Below are positions 9,282-18,409 of a DNA stretch of 64,000 nt, piece after piece. The notes beneath the pieces were generated by a model. That model was not told where the DNA came from. It saw only the letters and a program-made list of their open reading frames with translations, and made no database searches. The position numbers were made by a program, and so were the translations under genes. The stretch's first letter is position 1. The number at the start of each line of letters is the position of its first letter. Location: the NCBI RefSeq assembly GCF_014644535.1, contig NZ_BMKW01000002.1:211034-275033 (forward strand). The letters are read 5' to 3'. Origin of the DNA: Neoroseomonas lacus (GTDB lineage Bacteria > Pseudomonadota > Alphaproteobacteria > Acetobacterales > Acetobacteraceae).

Positions 9282-10906
9282 GCTTCCTTGGCCTGACTAC
9301 GCAAGACGTGCTTCTGGATCTTGCCGGTGGAGGTCTTCGGGATCTCGGCGAAGACGATGTGACGCGGAACCTTGAACCCCGCCAGATGCAGCTTGGCAAA
9401 GGCGATCAGTTCCTCGGCGGTGGCGGTGGCGCCCGGCTTCAACTCGACGAAGGCGCAGGGCGTCTCGCCCCATTTCTCGTCCGGCCGTGCCACCACCCCC
9501 ACCATCGCGACGGCGGGGTGCTTGTACAGCGCATCCTCGACCTCGATGGAGGAGATGTTCTCCCCGCCCGAGATGATGATGTCCTTCGAGCGATCCTTCA
9601 ACTGGATGTACCCGTCCGGATGCTTCACCGCGAGGTCGCCGGTATGGAACCAGCCACCCTTGAACGCCGCATCCGTGGCCGCGGCGTCCTTGAGGTAGCC
9701 CTTCATCACGACGTTGCCGCGCATCATCACCTCGCCGAGCGAGGCGCCATCGGCCGAGACCGGCTGCATCGTCTCGGAATCCATCACGTCGAGGCCTTCG
9801 AGCGCGAGATACCGCACCCCCTGCCGCGCCATCAGCGCCGCCTGTTCATGCACTGGCCGCGCCGTCCATTCCGCATGCCATTCATTGACCACCGCCGGAC
9901 CATAGACTTCGGTCAGCCCATAGACGTGGCAGACCGCGAAACCGGCCTCCTGCATCGCTGCGAGCACCGCCTCGGGCGGCGGCGCGCCGGCGACGACGAA
10001 CTGCACCTGGGTAGGCAGGACGCGCTTCTCCGCCTCCGGCGTCGCCAGCAGCGTCGCCATGACGATGGGCGCGCCGCACATATGCGTTACCCCCTCGTCG
10101 CCCATCAGCTGCCACATGTCCGGGCCGCGCACCGCGCGCAGGCAGACATGCACGCCCGCCTGCGCCGTCACCGTCCAGGGAAAACACCAGCCATTGCAGT
10201 GGAACATCGGCAGCGTCCACAGATAGACCGGATGCTTGCCCATCCCCGCCGAGAGCACATTGCCCACCGCCAGCAACTGCGCGCCGCGATGGTGATACAC
10301 CACGCCCTTCGGCTTGCCCGTGGTGCCGGAGGTGTAGTTCAGCGTGATGGCATCCCACTCATCCGCCGGCAGCTTCCAGGCGAAGTGTTCGTCGCCTTCA
10401 TGCAGCAATGCCTCGTAACCGATGCCGCCCAGGGTCTCGGCCTGGACGGCGGCGGGGGCGAGCGGGTCATCCACCTCGATTACCAGCGGCCTCGCCTTGG
10501 CCTGCACCAGAGCGAGGCGCAGCACGGGCATGAATTCCCTGTCCGCGACAACAACCTTCGCTTCCCCATGGTCGAGGATATAGGCGATCGTCGCCGCATC
10601 GAGCCGCGTGTTGATGGTGTTCAGCACTGCGCCGGCCATCGGCACGCCGTAATGGCATTCCAGCATCTCGGGGATGTTGGGCAGCAGCGCGGCCACCGTG
10701 TCGCCGCGCCCGATGCCGCGCTTCGCCAGCGCATGGGCCAGGCGCACGCAGCGCCTGCGCAATTCGCGATAGGTCCGCCGTGTCGGCCCATGCACCACCG
10801 CGAGGTTGTCCGGATAGACCTGCGCCGCGCGTTCGAGAAACAGCAGCGGCGTCAGCGGCTGGTGGTTCGCCGCGTTGCGGGCGAGATGCGTGTCGTAATC
10901 GGCCAT
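9278..10906 (-). CDS. Acyl-CoA synthetase (AMP-forming)
   Basis: The 542-residue protein belongs to the ANL adenylating superfamily, which activates carboxylates to acyl-CoA through an acyl-AMP. The P-loop-like motif YTSGTTGKPKG is at residues 191-201, the VYGLTEVYGP substrate/AMP motif lies further on, GWFHTGDLAV follows, and the C-terminal KTSTGKIQKHVLR carries the catalytic lysine. The N-terminal pattern is close to DmdB-like and medium-chain acyl-CoA ligases. ATG 10906 follows GAGGAA. It lies 10 bp downstream of an enoyl-CoA hydratase gene, which fits a fatty- or branched-acid degradation unit. Confidence 0.87.
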   Translation of the reverse strand: MADYDTHLARNAANHQPLTPLLFLERAAQVYPDNLAVVHGPTRRTYRELRRRCVRLAHALAKRGIGRGDTVAALLPNIPEMLECHYGVPMAGAVLNTINTRLDAATIAYILDHGEAKVVVADREFMPVLRLALVQAKARPLVIEVDDPLAPAAVQAETLGGIGYEALLHEGDEHFAWKLPADEWDAITLNYTSGTTGKPKGVVYHHRGAQLLAVGNVLSAGMGKHPVYLWTLPMFHCNGWCFPWTVTAQAGVHVCLRAVRGPDMWQLMGDEGVTHMCGAPIVMATLLATPEAEKRVLPTQVQFVVAGAPPPEAVLAAMQEAGFAVCHVYGLTEVYGPAVVNEWHAEWTARPVHEQAALMARQGVRYLALEGLDVMDSETMQPVSADGASLGEVMMRGNVVMKGYLKDAAATDAAFKGGWFHTGDLAVKHPDGYIQLKDRSKDIIISGGENISSIEVEDALYKHPAVAMVGVVARPDEKWGETPCAFVELKPGATATAEELIAFAKLHLAGFKVPRHIVFAEIPKTSTGKIQKHVLRSQAKEA

Positions 10907-10916
10907 GTTGCGTTCC

Positions 10917-11735
10917 TCAACGATCTTCCCAGACGGGCCGGCGCTTCTCGAGAAATGCGCCGATCCCCTCGCTGGCGTCATGCGCCATCAGATTATCCGC
11001 CATGACGCAGGCGGCTTCGCGATAGGCCTCGGCCAGCGGCAGGTCGATCTGGCGATAGAATCCGCGCTTGCCCATCCGCACCGTCAGCGCCGAACGCGCC
11101 GCGATGCGCCCGGCCAGATGCAGCGCGGTCGCCATCACCTGGTCCGGCGCCACCACGCGGTTGACCAGGCCGAGGCGCAGAGCCTCCTCGGCGCCGACCA
11201 TGTCGCCCAGCATCAGCATCTCCATCGCCGCCTTGCGCGGCACCGCGCGCGCCAGGGCGACGGCGGGCGTCGAGCAGAACAGCCCGATATCCACCCCCGG
11301 CGTGCAGAAGCGCGCCTGGTCGGAGGCCACCGCCAGATCGCAGGTCGCGACCAGCTGGCAGCCGGCCGCGGTCGCCACGCCCTGCACGGCGGCGATAACC
11401 GGCTGCGGCAGGGCGGTGATCGCCTGCATCACGCGCGAACAGGTCTCCATGGCACGGCCGTAGAAGCCGCGACCCTGGTCGGGGTCGGCACGATGCGCGA
11501 TGATTTCGCGCAAATCATGCCCGGCACTGAACACCGGTCCCGCCGCGGCCAGCACGATGCAGCGCCGGCTGGCATCTTCGCCAATGTCGGCCAGCGCGAC
11601 CTCAAGCGTCTCCAGCATCTGCAACGACAGGCTGTTGCGCGAGGCCGGTCGGTTCAGCGTCAGCACCGTGACGCCGTCGGCGTGATCGCCGCGCAGCAGC
11701 ATCGGTGCCGCCTGTGCCTCGGTTGCTGCGCTCAT
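10917..11735 (-). CDS. Enoyl-CoA hydratase/isomerase family protein
   Basis: The 272-residue crotonase-fold protein carries the first oxyanion-hole segment FSAGHDLRE and the second as GVATAAGCQLVATCDLAVAS. The second catalytic glutamate position (FCTPGVDIGLF) lacks a clear Glu, which is unlike classical hydratases and resembles ECHDC3-type members. Exact chemistry is therefore uncertain. ATG 11735 is used because the frame upstream is out of the family and overlaps the divergent promoter. It is the first gene of the leftward trio with the acyl-CoA synthetase and dipeptidase. Confidence 0.82.
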   Translation of the reverse strand: MSAATEAQAAPMLLRGDHADGVTVLTLNRPASRNSLSLQMLETLEVALADIGEDASRRCIVLAAAGPVFSAGHDLREIIAHRADPDQGRGFYGRAMETCSRVMQAITALPQPVIAAVQGVATAAGCQLVATCDLAVASDQARFCTPGVDIGLFCSTPAVALARAVPRKAAMEMLMLGDMVGAEEALRLGLVNRVVAPDQVMATALHLAGRIAARSALTVRMGKRGFYRQIDLPLAEAYREAACVMADNLMAHDASEGIGAFLEKRRPVWEDR

Positions 11736-11860
11736 TGTTCGAACCCTTACGCCATGACGCGCCATCCTACCGGGTTTCGCGCCCCCGCGGTATGGCCGCC
11801 GGGCCTTGCCGCCCCGCGCCGTCCGGGCCAGCCTCCGGGAAGCATCTTGGGGGAACCACC

Positions 11861-12772
11861 ATGGCCTGGACCGCACACACCATCATCCAGAACGGAAAGG
11901 CGATTCCCTTCGAGGAAGCTCGCATCCATCCACTGGCCGTCGGCCTCGCCTACGGCGCCGCGGTGTTCGAGGGCATCCGCGCCTACATGAACCCGGCCAC
12001 CGGGCGGCTCTCCGTATTCCGGCTGGAGGAACATCTGGTGCGGCTCGACCAGGGCATGAAGTTCATGCGCTTCGACAACCCACCCTCGCGCGACGCGCTG
12101 CGCCAGGGCGTGCTCGATTCGGTGCGCGCCAATGCGCCGGATGACGATTGCTACATCCGGTTGCAGGTGCATATCGAAAGCATGGGCAACCAATCCACCA
12201 CCGGCATGGTCGGCTGGGTCTGCGCCGCCATCCCGCGTGAGCGTTCGCCCAAGCGCGAGAGCGGGCTGTCGCTCGGAGTCTCCTCCTGGACGCGCATCGC
12301 CGACAACACCATGCCCGCGCGCATCAAGGCGACGGCGAACTACCACGCCGGACGCATCGCCACGCTGCAGTCCAAGGCCGATGGCTATGACGCGCCAATC
12401 CTGCTGACGCGCGACGGCAAGGTCAGCGAATCCGCCGGCGCGTGTCTGTTCATGGTGCGCGACGGCGTCGTCATCACCCCCGCGCGCGACAGCGACATCC
12501 TCGAAAGCGTGACGCGCGACACGGTGCTGGCCCTGGCCGCCGAGCTCGGCCTGCCGACCGCCGAACGCCGCACCGATCGCAGCGAGCTCTACGTCGCCGA
12601 CGAGGTCTTCCTCTGCGGCACCGGGCAGGAGCTGGTGCCGGCGGCGATGGTCGATCGCCTGCCGGTGGGGGACGGCAAGCCGGGGCCGATCACCATGCAG
12701 TTGCAGGCGGCGTATGAATCCGTGGTGCGGGGTACGACGGATGCTCATGCGCAGTGGCGCACGGCGGTGTGA
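11861..12772 (+). CDS. ilvE: Branched-chain amino acid aminotransferase
   Basis: The 303-residue fold-type IV PLP enzyme transfers the amino group between Val/Leu/Ile and 2-oxoglutarate. The GAAVFEGIRAY segment near residue 35, the Schiff-base lysine region RIKATANYHAGR, and SESAGACLF plus the LCGTGQELVP tail are all diagnostic. Length matches bacterial IlvE. ATG 11861 follows TTGGGGGAACC. A second aminotransferase of a different subgroup lies at 43615-44697, so the strain has two. The downstream gap carries a palindromic repeat. Confidence 0.88.
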   Translation: MAWTAHTIIQNGKAIPFEEARIHPLAVGLAYGAAVFEGIRAYMNPATGRLSVFRLEEHLVRLDQGMKFMRFDNPPSRDALRQGVLDSVRANAPDDDCYIRLQVHIESMGNQSTTGMVGWVCAAIPRERSPKRESGLSLGVSSWTRIADNTMPARIKATANYHAGRIATLQSKADGYDAPILLTRDGKVSESAGACLFMVRDGVVITPARDSDILESVTRDTVLALAAELGLPTAERRTDRSELYVADEVFLCGTGQELVPAAMVDRLPVGDGKPGPITMQLQAAYESVVRGTTDAHAQWRTAV

Positions 12773-12777
12773 GAAGA

Positions 12778-12901
12778 AAGGTCGGGGGAGAGAACTCCCC
12801 CGATCCCCCTCCTTTTTTTGTCTATTGGCACCGACCGCCGAACTCAGTCTCCAACAGATAGAAGAAGGAGGGGGTTTGGGGGAGTTCTCTCCCCCAACCT
12901 T
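12778..12901. repeat. Palindromic dispersed repeat, copy A (full)
   Basis: Arms 12778-12815 and 12864-12901 are inverted complements over about 38 bp with few mismatches. Each arm also contains its own hairpin, GGGGGAG-AGAA-CTCCCCC or GGGGGAG-TTCT-CTCCCCC. The central part shares sequence (TATTGGC, CCAACAG) with copy B at 46219-46352, and one arm matches the half copy at 50438-50500. Sitting between convergent genes, it may also act as a terminator. Confidence 0.8.
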
Positions 12902-13047
12902 CAAATGGAATGGCGCACGCCGGTCTGATGACCAACGTGCGCCAGTGGGGAGCGGACCGTCTTCGGGGGAAGTTTAAAGGCGGCTTCCCGCTCCGATCGG
13001 CGTATCCGGCAGGCTGAGGGGGATCGTACCCGCCGGACGCCGTTTCC

Positions 13048-14499
13048 TTACGCCGCGCGCAGCGGCAGGGCGATGAAGCGGCGGGCGCCGTCGCGTTCCA
13101 CCTGGAAGGCGATGGAAGGCCGGCCCGCCTCACGGGCGCTGCGCACTGCGGCGACCACATCCTGCGGGTTAGCGGCTTCGCGCTCGCCGGCCCGCAGCAC
13201 CACGTCACCAGGGCGAAGGCCACGTTCGGCCGCCACCGAGCCCGGCTCGACGCGGGTGATCTCAACACCGCCGTCACGGCGCGGCGCCAGGGCGATGCCG
13301 AGCGAAGGCTGGCCCGGCTGGCCCGGCTTCGTCGCCGCGGCGACGTTGGCCGGGTTGGTGCCGACCTCGACGCGCTGCTCCATCGCCGTGCCGTCACGCA
13401 GCACCGCGAGGGTCGCGGTCCCACCCGGGGCCACATCCGCCACGCCGGCGGCAAGGTCACGCGGGCTGGCAACCGCCTGGCCGTTGATGCCGGTGATCAC
13501 GTCACCGGCCCGCAGGCCGGCCTTGGCCGCCGGGCTGTCCGGCTCCACTGCGGAGACCAGCGCGCCCTTGGTATCGGCTGCGCGCATCGCCGTCGCCAGC
13601 TCCTGGTCCATCGGCTGCAGGCTCACGCCCAGCCAACCGCGCTGCACCGAGCCATGGTCGCGCAGCTGGTTGACGATGTGCTGCACCATCTTCGACGGCA
13701 CCGCGAAGCCGATGCCGATATTCCCGCCCGAGGGAGAGAAGATCGCCGTGTTCATGCCGACCACCTGGCCCGCCGCATTGAACAGCGGCCCGCCGGAATT
13801 GCCCGGGTTGATCGAGGCATCGGTCTGGATGAAGTCGTCATACGGACCCGCGCCGATCTGCCGGCCGCGCGCCGAGACGATACCCGCCGTCACCGTGCCG
13901 CCGAGGCCGAAGGGGTTGCCCATCGCCATCACCCATTCACCGACGCGAGTGCTGTCGGAATTGCCGAAGGCGATCGCGGGCAGCGGCGAGCCGGCATCGA
14001 CCTTGATCAGCGCCACGTCGGTCGCGGTGTCGCGGCCGATCACGGTCGCCGGCAGCTCGCGGCCATCGGCCATCACCACCTGGACCGCGGCGTTCTCACC
14101 CACCACATGGGCGTTGGTCACGATGTAGCCGCCGGCGTCGATGACGAAGCCCGAACCCTGGCCGGCGCGACGCTGGCCCTGCTCAGGCTGCTGCGGGCCC
14201 TGGCGGCCGTCGAAGCGGCGCATCATCTCTTCTAGCGGGTTGCCGCCCTGGCCGGGCCGCATCTCGGCGCGAGCCGGGGTCGCACGCTCCACGGTCAGCA
14301 CGCGCACCACCGAGGGGCCGACGCGGGCGGCGACATCAGCGAAGTCCGGACCAGCCGGCCGCGGCAGCGCCACGCCGGCGACCGGCGCCGGCTGGGTCTG
14401 CGCGGTGCCCGGGATCGCGGTCAGCGCGGTGGTGCCGAGCGCCAGCGCCAGCACGCCGGCAATGATCGCGGGGCGGCGGAGGTTGAAGCGGGTCGTCAT
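13048..14499 (-). CDS. degP: DegP/HtrA-family periplasmic serine protease (Do)
   Basis: The 483-residue protein has an N-terminal signal sequence (about 1-33), a chymotrypsin-like domain with the triad H131 (NAHVV), D161 (TDVALIK) and S235 (GNSGGPL), and two PDZ domains (about 275-370 and 385-480). This is the standard DegP/DegQ/MucD architecture. It degrades or refolds damaged envelope proteins. A glutamine-rich LA-loop-like insert lies at 97-113. ATG 14499 gives a proper signal peptide; the frame upstream is spurious. It is divergent from a two-component system, an arrangement often seen for envelope-stress proteases, and regulation by that system is inferred only. Confidence 0.93.
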   Translation of the reverse strand: MTTRFNLRRPAIIAGVLALALGTTALTAIPGTAQTQPAPVAGVALPRPAGPDFADVAARVGPSVVRVLTVERATPARAEMRPGQGGNPLEEMMRRFDGRQGPQQPEQGQRRAGQGSGFVIDAGGYIVTNAHVVGENAAVQVVMADGRELPATVIGRDTATDVALIKVDAGSPLPAIAFGNSDSTRVGEWVMAMGNPFGLGGTVTAGIVSARGRQIGAGPYDDFIQTDASINPGNSGGPLFNAAGQVVGMNTAIFSPSGGNIGIGFAVPSKMVQHIVNQLRDHGSVQRGWLGVSLQPMDQELATAMRAADTKGALVSAVEPDSPAAKAGLRAGDVITGINGQAVASPRDLAAGVADVAPGGTATLAVLRDGTAMEQRVEVGTNPANVAAATKPGQPGQPSLGIALAPRRDGGVEITRVEPGSVAAERGLRPGDVVLRAGEREAANPQDVVAAVRSAREAGRPSIAFQVERDGARRFIALPLRAA

Positions 14500-14731
14500 C
14501 TCTAAGGTCTCTCCCAGTCGAAGGTCTCGATGCCGCGCCGCGAGGGCTTGGCGTGACGACAGAAAGCACCTCGCCGCCTGCTCGCCCCCTGTCGCCTCCC
14601 TTACTGATCCGTATGCTGGTGACGTCGGTTCAGGCGCGGGACAGCATCCCCATCCGGGATAATGTCGTGGCCTGAATGGGGCACGGGCCGATGCCGGCCT
14701 GCCCGAGTGATCGCAAGGGGACGAAGCCACC

Positions 14732-15409
14732 GTGAGGATCCTGCTGGTCGAGGATGACGCCGAGACCGCCGCCTTCGTGGCGCGCGGGCTGGAGGAGGCG
14801 GGCCATGTCGTGGACCGCGCGGCGGACGGCCAGGACGGCCTGTTCCTCGCCACTGGCGGCGGCCATGACGTGATGGTGGTGGACCGCATGCTGCCCAAGC
14901 TCGACGGGCTGTCGATGGTGCGCGCCGTGCGCGCCGCGGGCATAGCGACGCCGGCGATCTTCCTGACCGCGCGCGCCGGTTTGGGCGACCGCATCGAGGG
15001 ACTGGAAGCCGGCGGCGACGACTACCTGGCCAAGCCCTTCGCCTTCGCCGAACTGCTCGCGCGCATCAATGCGCTGGCCCGCCGCCCGCCCTTGCAGCAG
15101 GAAATCACCGTGCTGCGCGTCGGCGACCTGGAGATGGATTTGATCCGCCGCAGCGTCAGTCGCGCTGGCAAGCGGATCGAGTTGCAGCCGCGCGAATTCC
15201 GCCTGCTCGAATTCCTCATGCGCCGCGAAGGCCAGGTGGTGACGCGCACCATGCTGCTCGAAGGCGTGTGGGACTTCCACTTCGACCCCAAGACCAGCGT
15301 CGTCGAGACCCATATCAGTCGGCTGCGCGGCAAGGTGGACAAGGGCTTCGGGCAGGAACTGCTGCACACGGTGCGCGGCGCCGGCTACGTCATTCGCGCC
15401 GATGGCTGA
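14732..15409 (+). CDS. OmpR-family response regulator
   Basis: The 225-residue protein has a receiver domain (1-115) with acidic pocket EDD, phospho-acceptor D51 (VVDRMLPK) and the conserved lysine in YLAKPF. A winged-helix DNA-binding domain follows (about 128-222) with the ELQPREFRLLEFLM and THISRLRGKVD signatures. The start is GTG 14732, eight bases after AAGGGG. Its 3' end overlaps the kinase gene by eight bases. The neighbouring divergent DegP-type protease is a plausible target. Confidence 0.92.
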   Translation: MRILLVEDDAETAAFVARGLEEAGHVVDRAADGQDGLFLATGGGHDVMVVDRMLPKLDGLSMVRAVRAAGIATPAIFLTARAGLGDRIEGLEAGGDDYLAKPFAFAELLARINALARRPPLQQEITVLRVGDLEMDLIRRSVSRAGKRIELQPREFRLLEFLMRREGQVVTRTMLLEGVWDFHFDPKTSVVETHISRLRGKVDKGFGQELLHTVRGAGYVIRADG

Positions 15410-16739
15410 ACCGTCGTCCCGCTGGGCCTTCGCGCGCACCACGGCGTTCCGCGTCACGCTGTTGCATCTGTTGCTGACGCTGACAGGGACGGCGCTGGTC
15501 GGCGGTGTCGCCTGGTGGGTGACGGCCGGTTACGCGATCCGCCAGGCGGGCGAAGAGATCGACCGCGGCATGGGCGTGCTGCTGCAGGCCGGCGCGCTGT
15601 CCGGCGCACGCGGCGTCGCGCTGTCGATCGAGGCGCGGCTCGCCGCCGATCGCAGCGGGCAGGAATTCTACCTGCTGGCCGCACCCGATGGGCAGCGTCT
15701 CGCCGGCAACCTTTCCGGCGTCTCCAGCGAGCGTGGCTGGCGCGAGGGCACGATCCGCCAGCCGGACGGGACCGCCGCGCCGGTGCTGATGCTTGCCGCG
15801 CCTCTGCCCGGTGGCGGCGCGCTGGTGGTCGGGCGTGACCTGACCAATGCGCGCGCCCTGGAACAACGGCTGCTGACCAGCGCCGGCTGGGTCGGCGGGG
15901 CGGTGCTGCTGCTCGGCCTGGCCGGTGGGTTGCTTATCGGCCGCTCGGTCGCGCGGCGCGCGGCGGCGATGGAGACGGCGCTCGCAGCAGTGCAGGGCGG
16001 CGACCTCGACCGCCGCCTGGCCGTGCGCACCGGCGGCGATGAATTCGACCGCCTCGCGCTGCGCATCAATGCGACGCTCGACCGGTTGCAGGCCCTGATG
16101 GCCGCGCTGCGCGAGGTGACCGATGACATCGCCCATGACCTGCGCACACCGCTCACGCGGCTGCGCCAGCGCCTCGACGACGCCGCCCGCGCACCGACCA
16201 CCGAAGCGATCGAAGCGGCGCAGGCCGAGGCCGACCGGCTGCTAGAAATCTTCGCCGCGCTGCTGCGCATCGCGCAGGTCGAATCCGGCACCCAGCGCGC
16301 GGGCTTCGCGACGGTGGATCTCTCGGCCATCGCCGACTCCGTCGCCGAAGTGTACACGCCCGCCGCCGAGGAGCGCGGGCAGGTGCTGGCGAGCGAGATC
16401 GAGCCCGGCGTTTCGATCACCGGCGATCCGGCGCTGCTGACGCAGATGCTGGCGAACCTGGTGGAGAACGCGATCCGCCATGGCCGCGCCGAAGGGCGAG
16501 TGAGCCTTGGCGTCACCACGGCGGGCATTACGGTCGCCGACGACGGCCCCGGCATTCCCGAGGCGGAACGCGAGAAGGTGTTCCACCGCTTCCACCGGCT
16601 GGATGCCTCGCGCTCGACGCCCGGCAGCGGGCTTGGCCTCGCGCTGGTGCGCGCCGTCGCCGAGCTGCACGGCATCGCCATCACGCTGGAGGATGCCGCG
16701 CCGGGGCTGCGGGTGCGCCTCACCCTGCCGCCGCCGTGA
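15402..16739 (+). CDS. Sensor histidine kinase of the two-component system
   Basis: The 445-residue inner-membrane kinase has TM1 at about 18-42, a periplasmic sensor region, TM2 at about 160-182, a HAMP domain (to about 235), the H-box DDIAHDLRTPLTRLR with phospho-acceptor H245, an N-box (NLVENAIRHG) and ATP-lid motifs DDGPGIP and GSGLGLALV. It phosphorylates the regulator whose gene it overlaps. The periplasmic region is about 115 residues with no recognised ligand fold. Confidence 0.92.
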   Translation: MAEPSSRWAFARTTAFRVTLLHLLLTLTGTALVGGVAWWVTAGYAIRQAGEEIDRGMGVLLQAGALSGARGVALSIEARLAADRSGQEFYLLAAPDGQRLAGNLSGVSSERGWREGTIRQPDGTAAPVLMLAAPLPGGGALVVGRDLTNARALEQRLLTSAGWVGGAVLLLGLAGGLLIGRSVARRAAAMETALAAVQGGDLDRRLAVRTGGDEFDRLALRINATLDRLQALMAALREVTDDIAHDLRTPLTRLRQRLDDAARAPTTEAIEAAQAEADRLLEIFAALLRIAQVESGTQRAGFATVDLSAIADSVAEVYTPAAEERGQVLASEIEPGVSITGDPALLTQMLANLVENAIRHGRAEGRVSLGVTTAGITVADDGPGIPEAEREKVFHRFHRLDASRSTPGSGLGLALVRAVAELHGIAITLEDAAPGLRVRLTLPPP

Positions 16740-16743
16740 CCCG

Positions 16744-17229
16744 TCAGTCGAGAACGCGCGACAGGAACAGCGTGCCGGCCACCGGCGTGTCGTAATAGGG
16801 CTCGATGCGGACGAAGCCCGATCGGGTGTAAAGTGCGATCGCCTCGGTCATGCTGGGCAGGGTGTCGAGGCAAATCTCGCCATAGCCGAGGCGCCGCGCC
16901 TCGGCGCAGATCGCCTCCACCAGCGCCCGCCCCAGGCCGAGGCCACGCCCCGCCGGCGCGACGTACAACCGCTTCATCTCGCACCGTCCGGAGGCCTGCA
17001 TCGGCCGCAACGCCACGCAGCCCAGCGGGTCGCCCGCCGCATTGCACGCGATCAGCAGCGCCCCCGTCGGCGCCTCGTACTTACCGGGCAGGCCAGCAAG
17101 CTCCGTCGCGAAATCCTGATAGGCCAGATCGACGGGCAGGGAGTCCGCATAGGCGCGAAACAGACGCGCCACCGCGGCGACTTCATCCGCCGTACGGACC
17201 GTGCTGATGCGAAAGGTGGGTGCCGTCAT
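16744..17229 (-). CDS. GNAT-family N-acetyltransferase
   Basis: The 161-residue protein shows the acetyl-CoA-binding loop APAGRGLGLGRALVEAI preceded by the CEMKRLYV strand, then the LDTLPSMTEAIALYTRSGF motif B. This is a compact single-domain GNAT. It is convergent with the histidine kinase gene, whose stop lies four bases away. ATG 17229 is chosen since upstream sequence in the same frame lacks family character. The substrate is not predictable. Confidence 0.85.
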   Translation of the reverse strand: MTAPTFRISTVRTADEVAAVARLFRAYADSLPVDLAYQDFATELAGLPGKYEAPTGALLIACNAAGDPLGCVALRPMQASGRCEMKRLYVAPAGRGLGLGRALVEAICAEARRLGYGEICLDTLPSMTEAIALYTRSGFVRIEPYYDTPVAGTLFLSRVLD

Positions 17230-17398
17230 GGCGGGATTATGCGGCCGCGGGCTGGCGCGTCGCAATGCAGGCTGGCGTACCGCAGGCGATGCAGAGAGAT
17301 GGGGCGGCCTGGCCCCCTCATGGTCCCTTTTGCCGAACACGAGGACAAACCAGCGACAAGATTGCGGCTCTTGGCGTCATCTCCGTTGGGAAAGGCGC

Positions 17399-17797
17399 CT
17401 GCGGCCCTTCGACCACAGCCGTGCCTTCGCCCGTGCCGCGCTGGCGGCCGGCTTCGATGTCATCCATGGCCATTCCGCCCACATCCTGCATGGCGTGGAG
17501 GCCATGGGACGAGGGCTTACACTCTACGACACCGGCAACGTCATCGATGATTACTGGCCCCTGCCGTTCTTCGACCAGCATTGGGGCTGCATCTTCCTGC
17601 TCGACCTTCTGGACGGGCGGCCATCTCGGCTGCGCCTGGTGCCGATACGCACGCGGCCCTGGCCTGTCCGGCTGGCACAGGGGCGCGAAAAGCAGGCCAT
17701 GATGGCGCGCATGCGCACCGCCAGCGCCGCTCTCGGCACGCGCCTTCAGGAAACGGCAGAGGGATTGGAATTGCGCCTGCCCGCAGGCGCGGGCTGA
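17399..17797 (+). pseudogene. C-terminal remnant of a CapA-family protein
   Basis: Residues reading RAFARAALAAGFDVIHGHSA and then GLTLYDTGNVIDDY match the C-terminal half of CapA/PgsA-type metallophosphatase-like capsule proteins, which are normally well over 300 residues. The N-terminal part with the metal-binding DVML/NLE motifs is missing. The open frame can be drawn back to 17201, but that part overlaps the divergent acetyltransferase and is not CapA-like. I read it as a 5'-truncated, probably dead gene. Confidence 0.6.
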
Positions 17798-18097
17798 CCG
17801 GCGCCAGGCGCCAACCGGGCGTACGTCGACCCGCCATGGGCCTGCAACCGCGGCGGCCGCCGGCGAAGACGGCGCAGTAACGGGTTGGCACCGTGGCCGC
17901 GCCTCACGCGGAAATCCCGCGATTCACCACGACTTCTTCAGCCCGTCTCAAAGCCTCCGCGGCCACCGCCGGGTAGGGTCCGGACACGTCCCCAAGGGCT
18001 TTCGCCCGGGAAGGCCGGATGGTCCGGCGCGGGGCGACACACCAGTGAAACCGGCCGGCATCCCCCGATCGTTCGGCCAAACCCTTGGAGACAGATC

Positions 18098-18409
18098 ATG
18101 CCCAGCATCTTCCTCCGCATTGCCGCCGCCGCCGCGGTAACGTGCATCGCCGGCGCACCCGATGCCCATGCCTTCCGTCAATCATCGACCTCTGCGCCGC
18201 GGGTCAGTGGTTATGGTGAGAACCAGTCCGTCGTCGCGCCGATGGACGTGATGGGCACCATTCAGCCACGCGCGATCATCGCCGGCACGGGCGAGAATCT
18301 CTCCGTGCAGCATCTCGACGTGCCGCCCCCGACGTCTCCCGGCTACGTCGCCGTGATCGCCGGAAGCGGGGAGAACATCTCCGTGGTGCATGTCCCGACG
18401 GGGAATTGA
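18098..18409 (+). CDS. Small secreted protein with three GEN-x-SV repeats
   Basis: The 103-residue product begins with a clean Sec signal peptide (about 1-25, ending DAHA). The mature protein is largely three imperfect repeats: GYGENQSVVAP, AGTGENLSVQHL and AGSGENISVVHV. Each is G-x-GEN-x-SV within a predicted beta-strand context. ATG 18098 follows TTGGAG. I do not recognise the family. The repeats suggest a small beta-rich surface or binding protein. It stands alone between the CapA remnant and the OsmC gene; the 300 bp before it hold no recognisable gene. Confidence 0.65.
   Translation: MPSIFLRIAAAAAVTCIAGAPDAHAFRQSSTSAPRVSGYGENQSVVAPMDVMGTIQPRAIIAGTGENLSVQHLDVPPPTSPGYVAVIAGSGENISVVHVPTGN

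Noticed and set aside
12778-12901. CRISPR array
   Set aside because: The repeats are inverted, not direct, have no regular spacers, and no cas genes are present. No CRISPR array was seen anywhere in the window.
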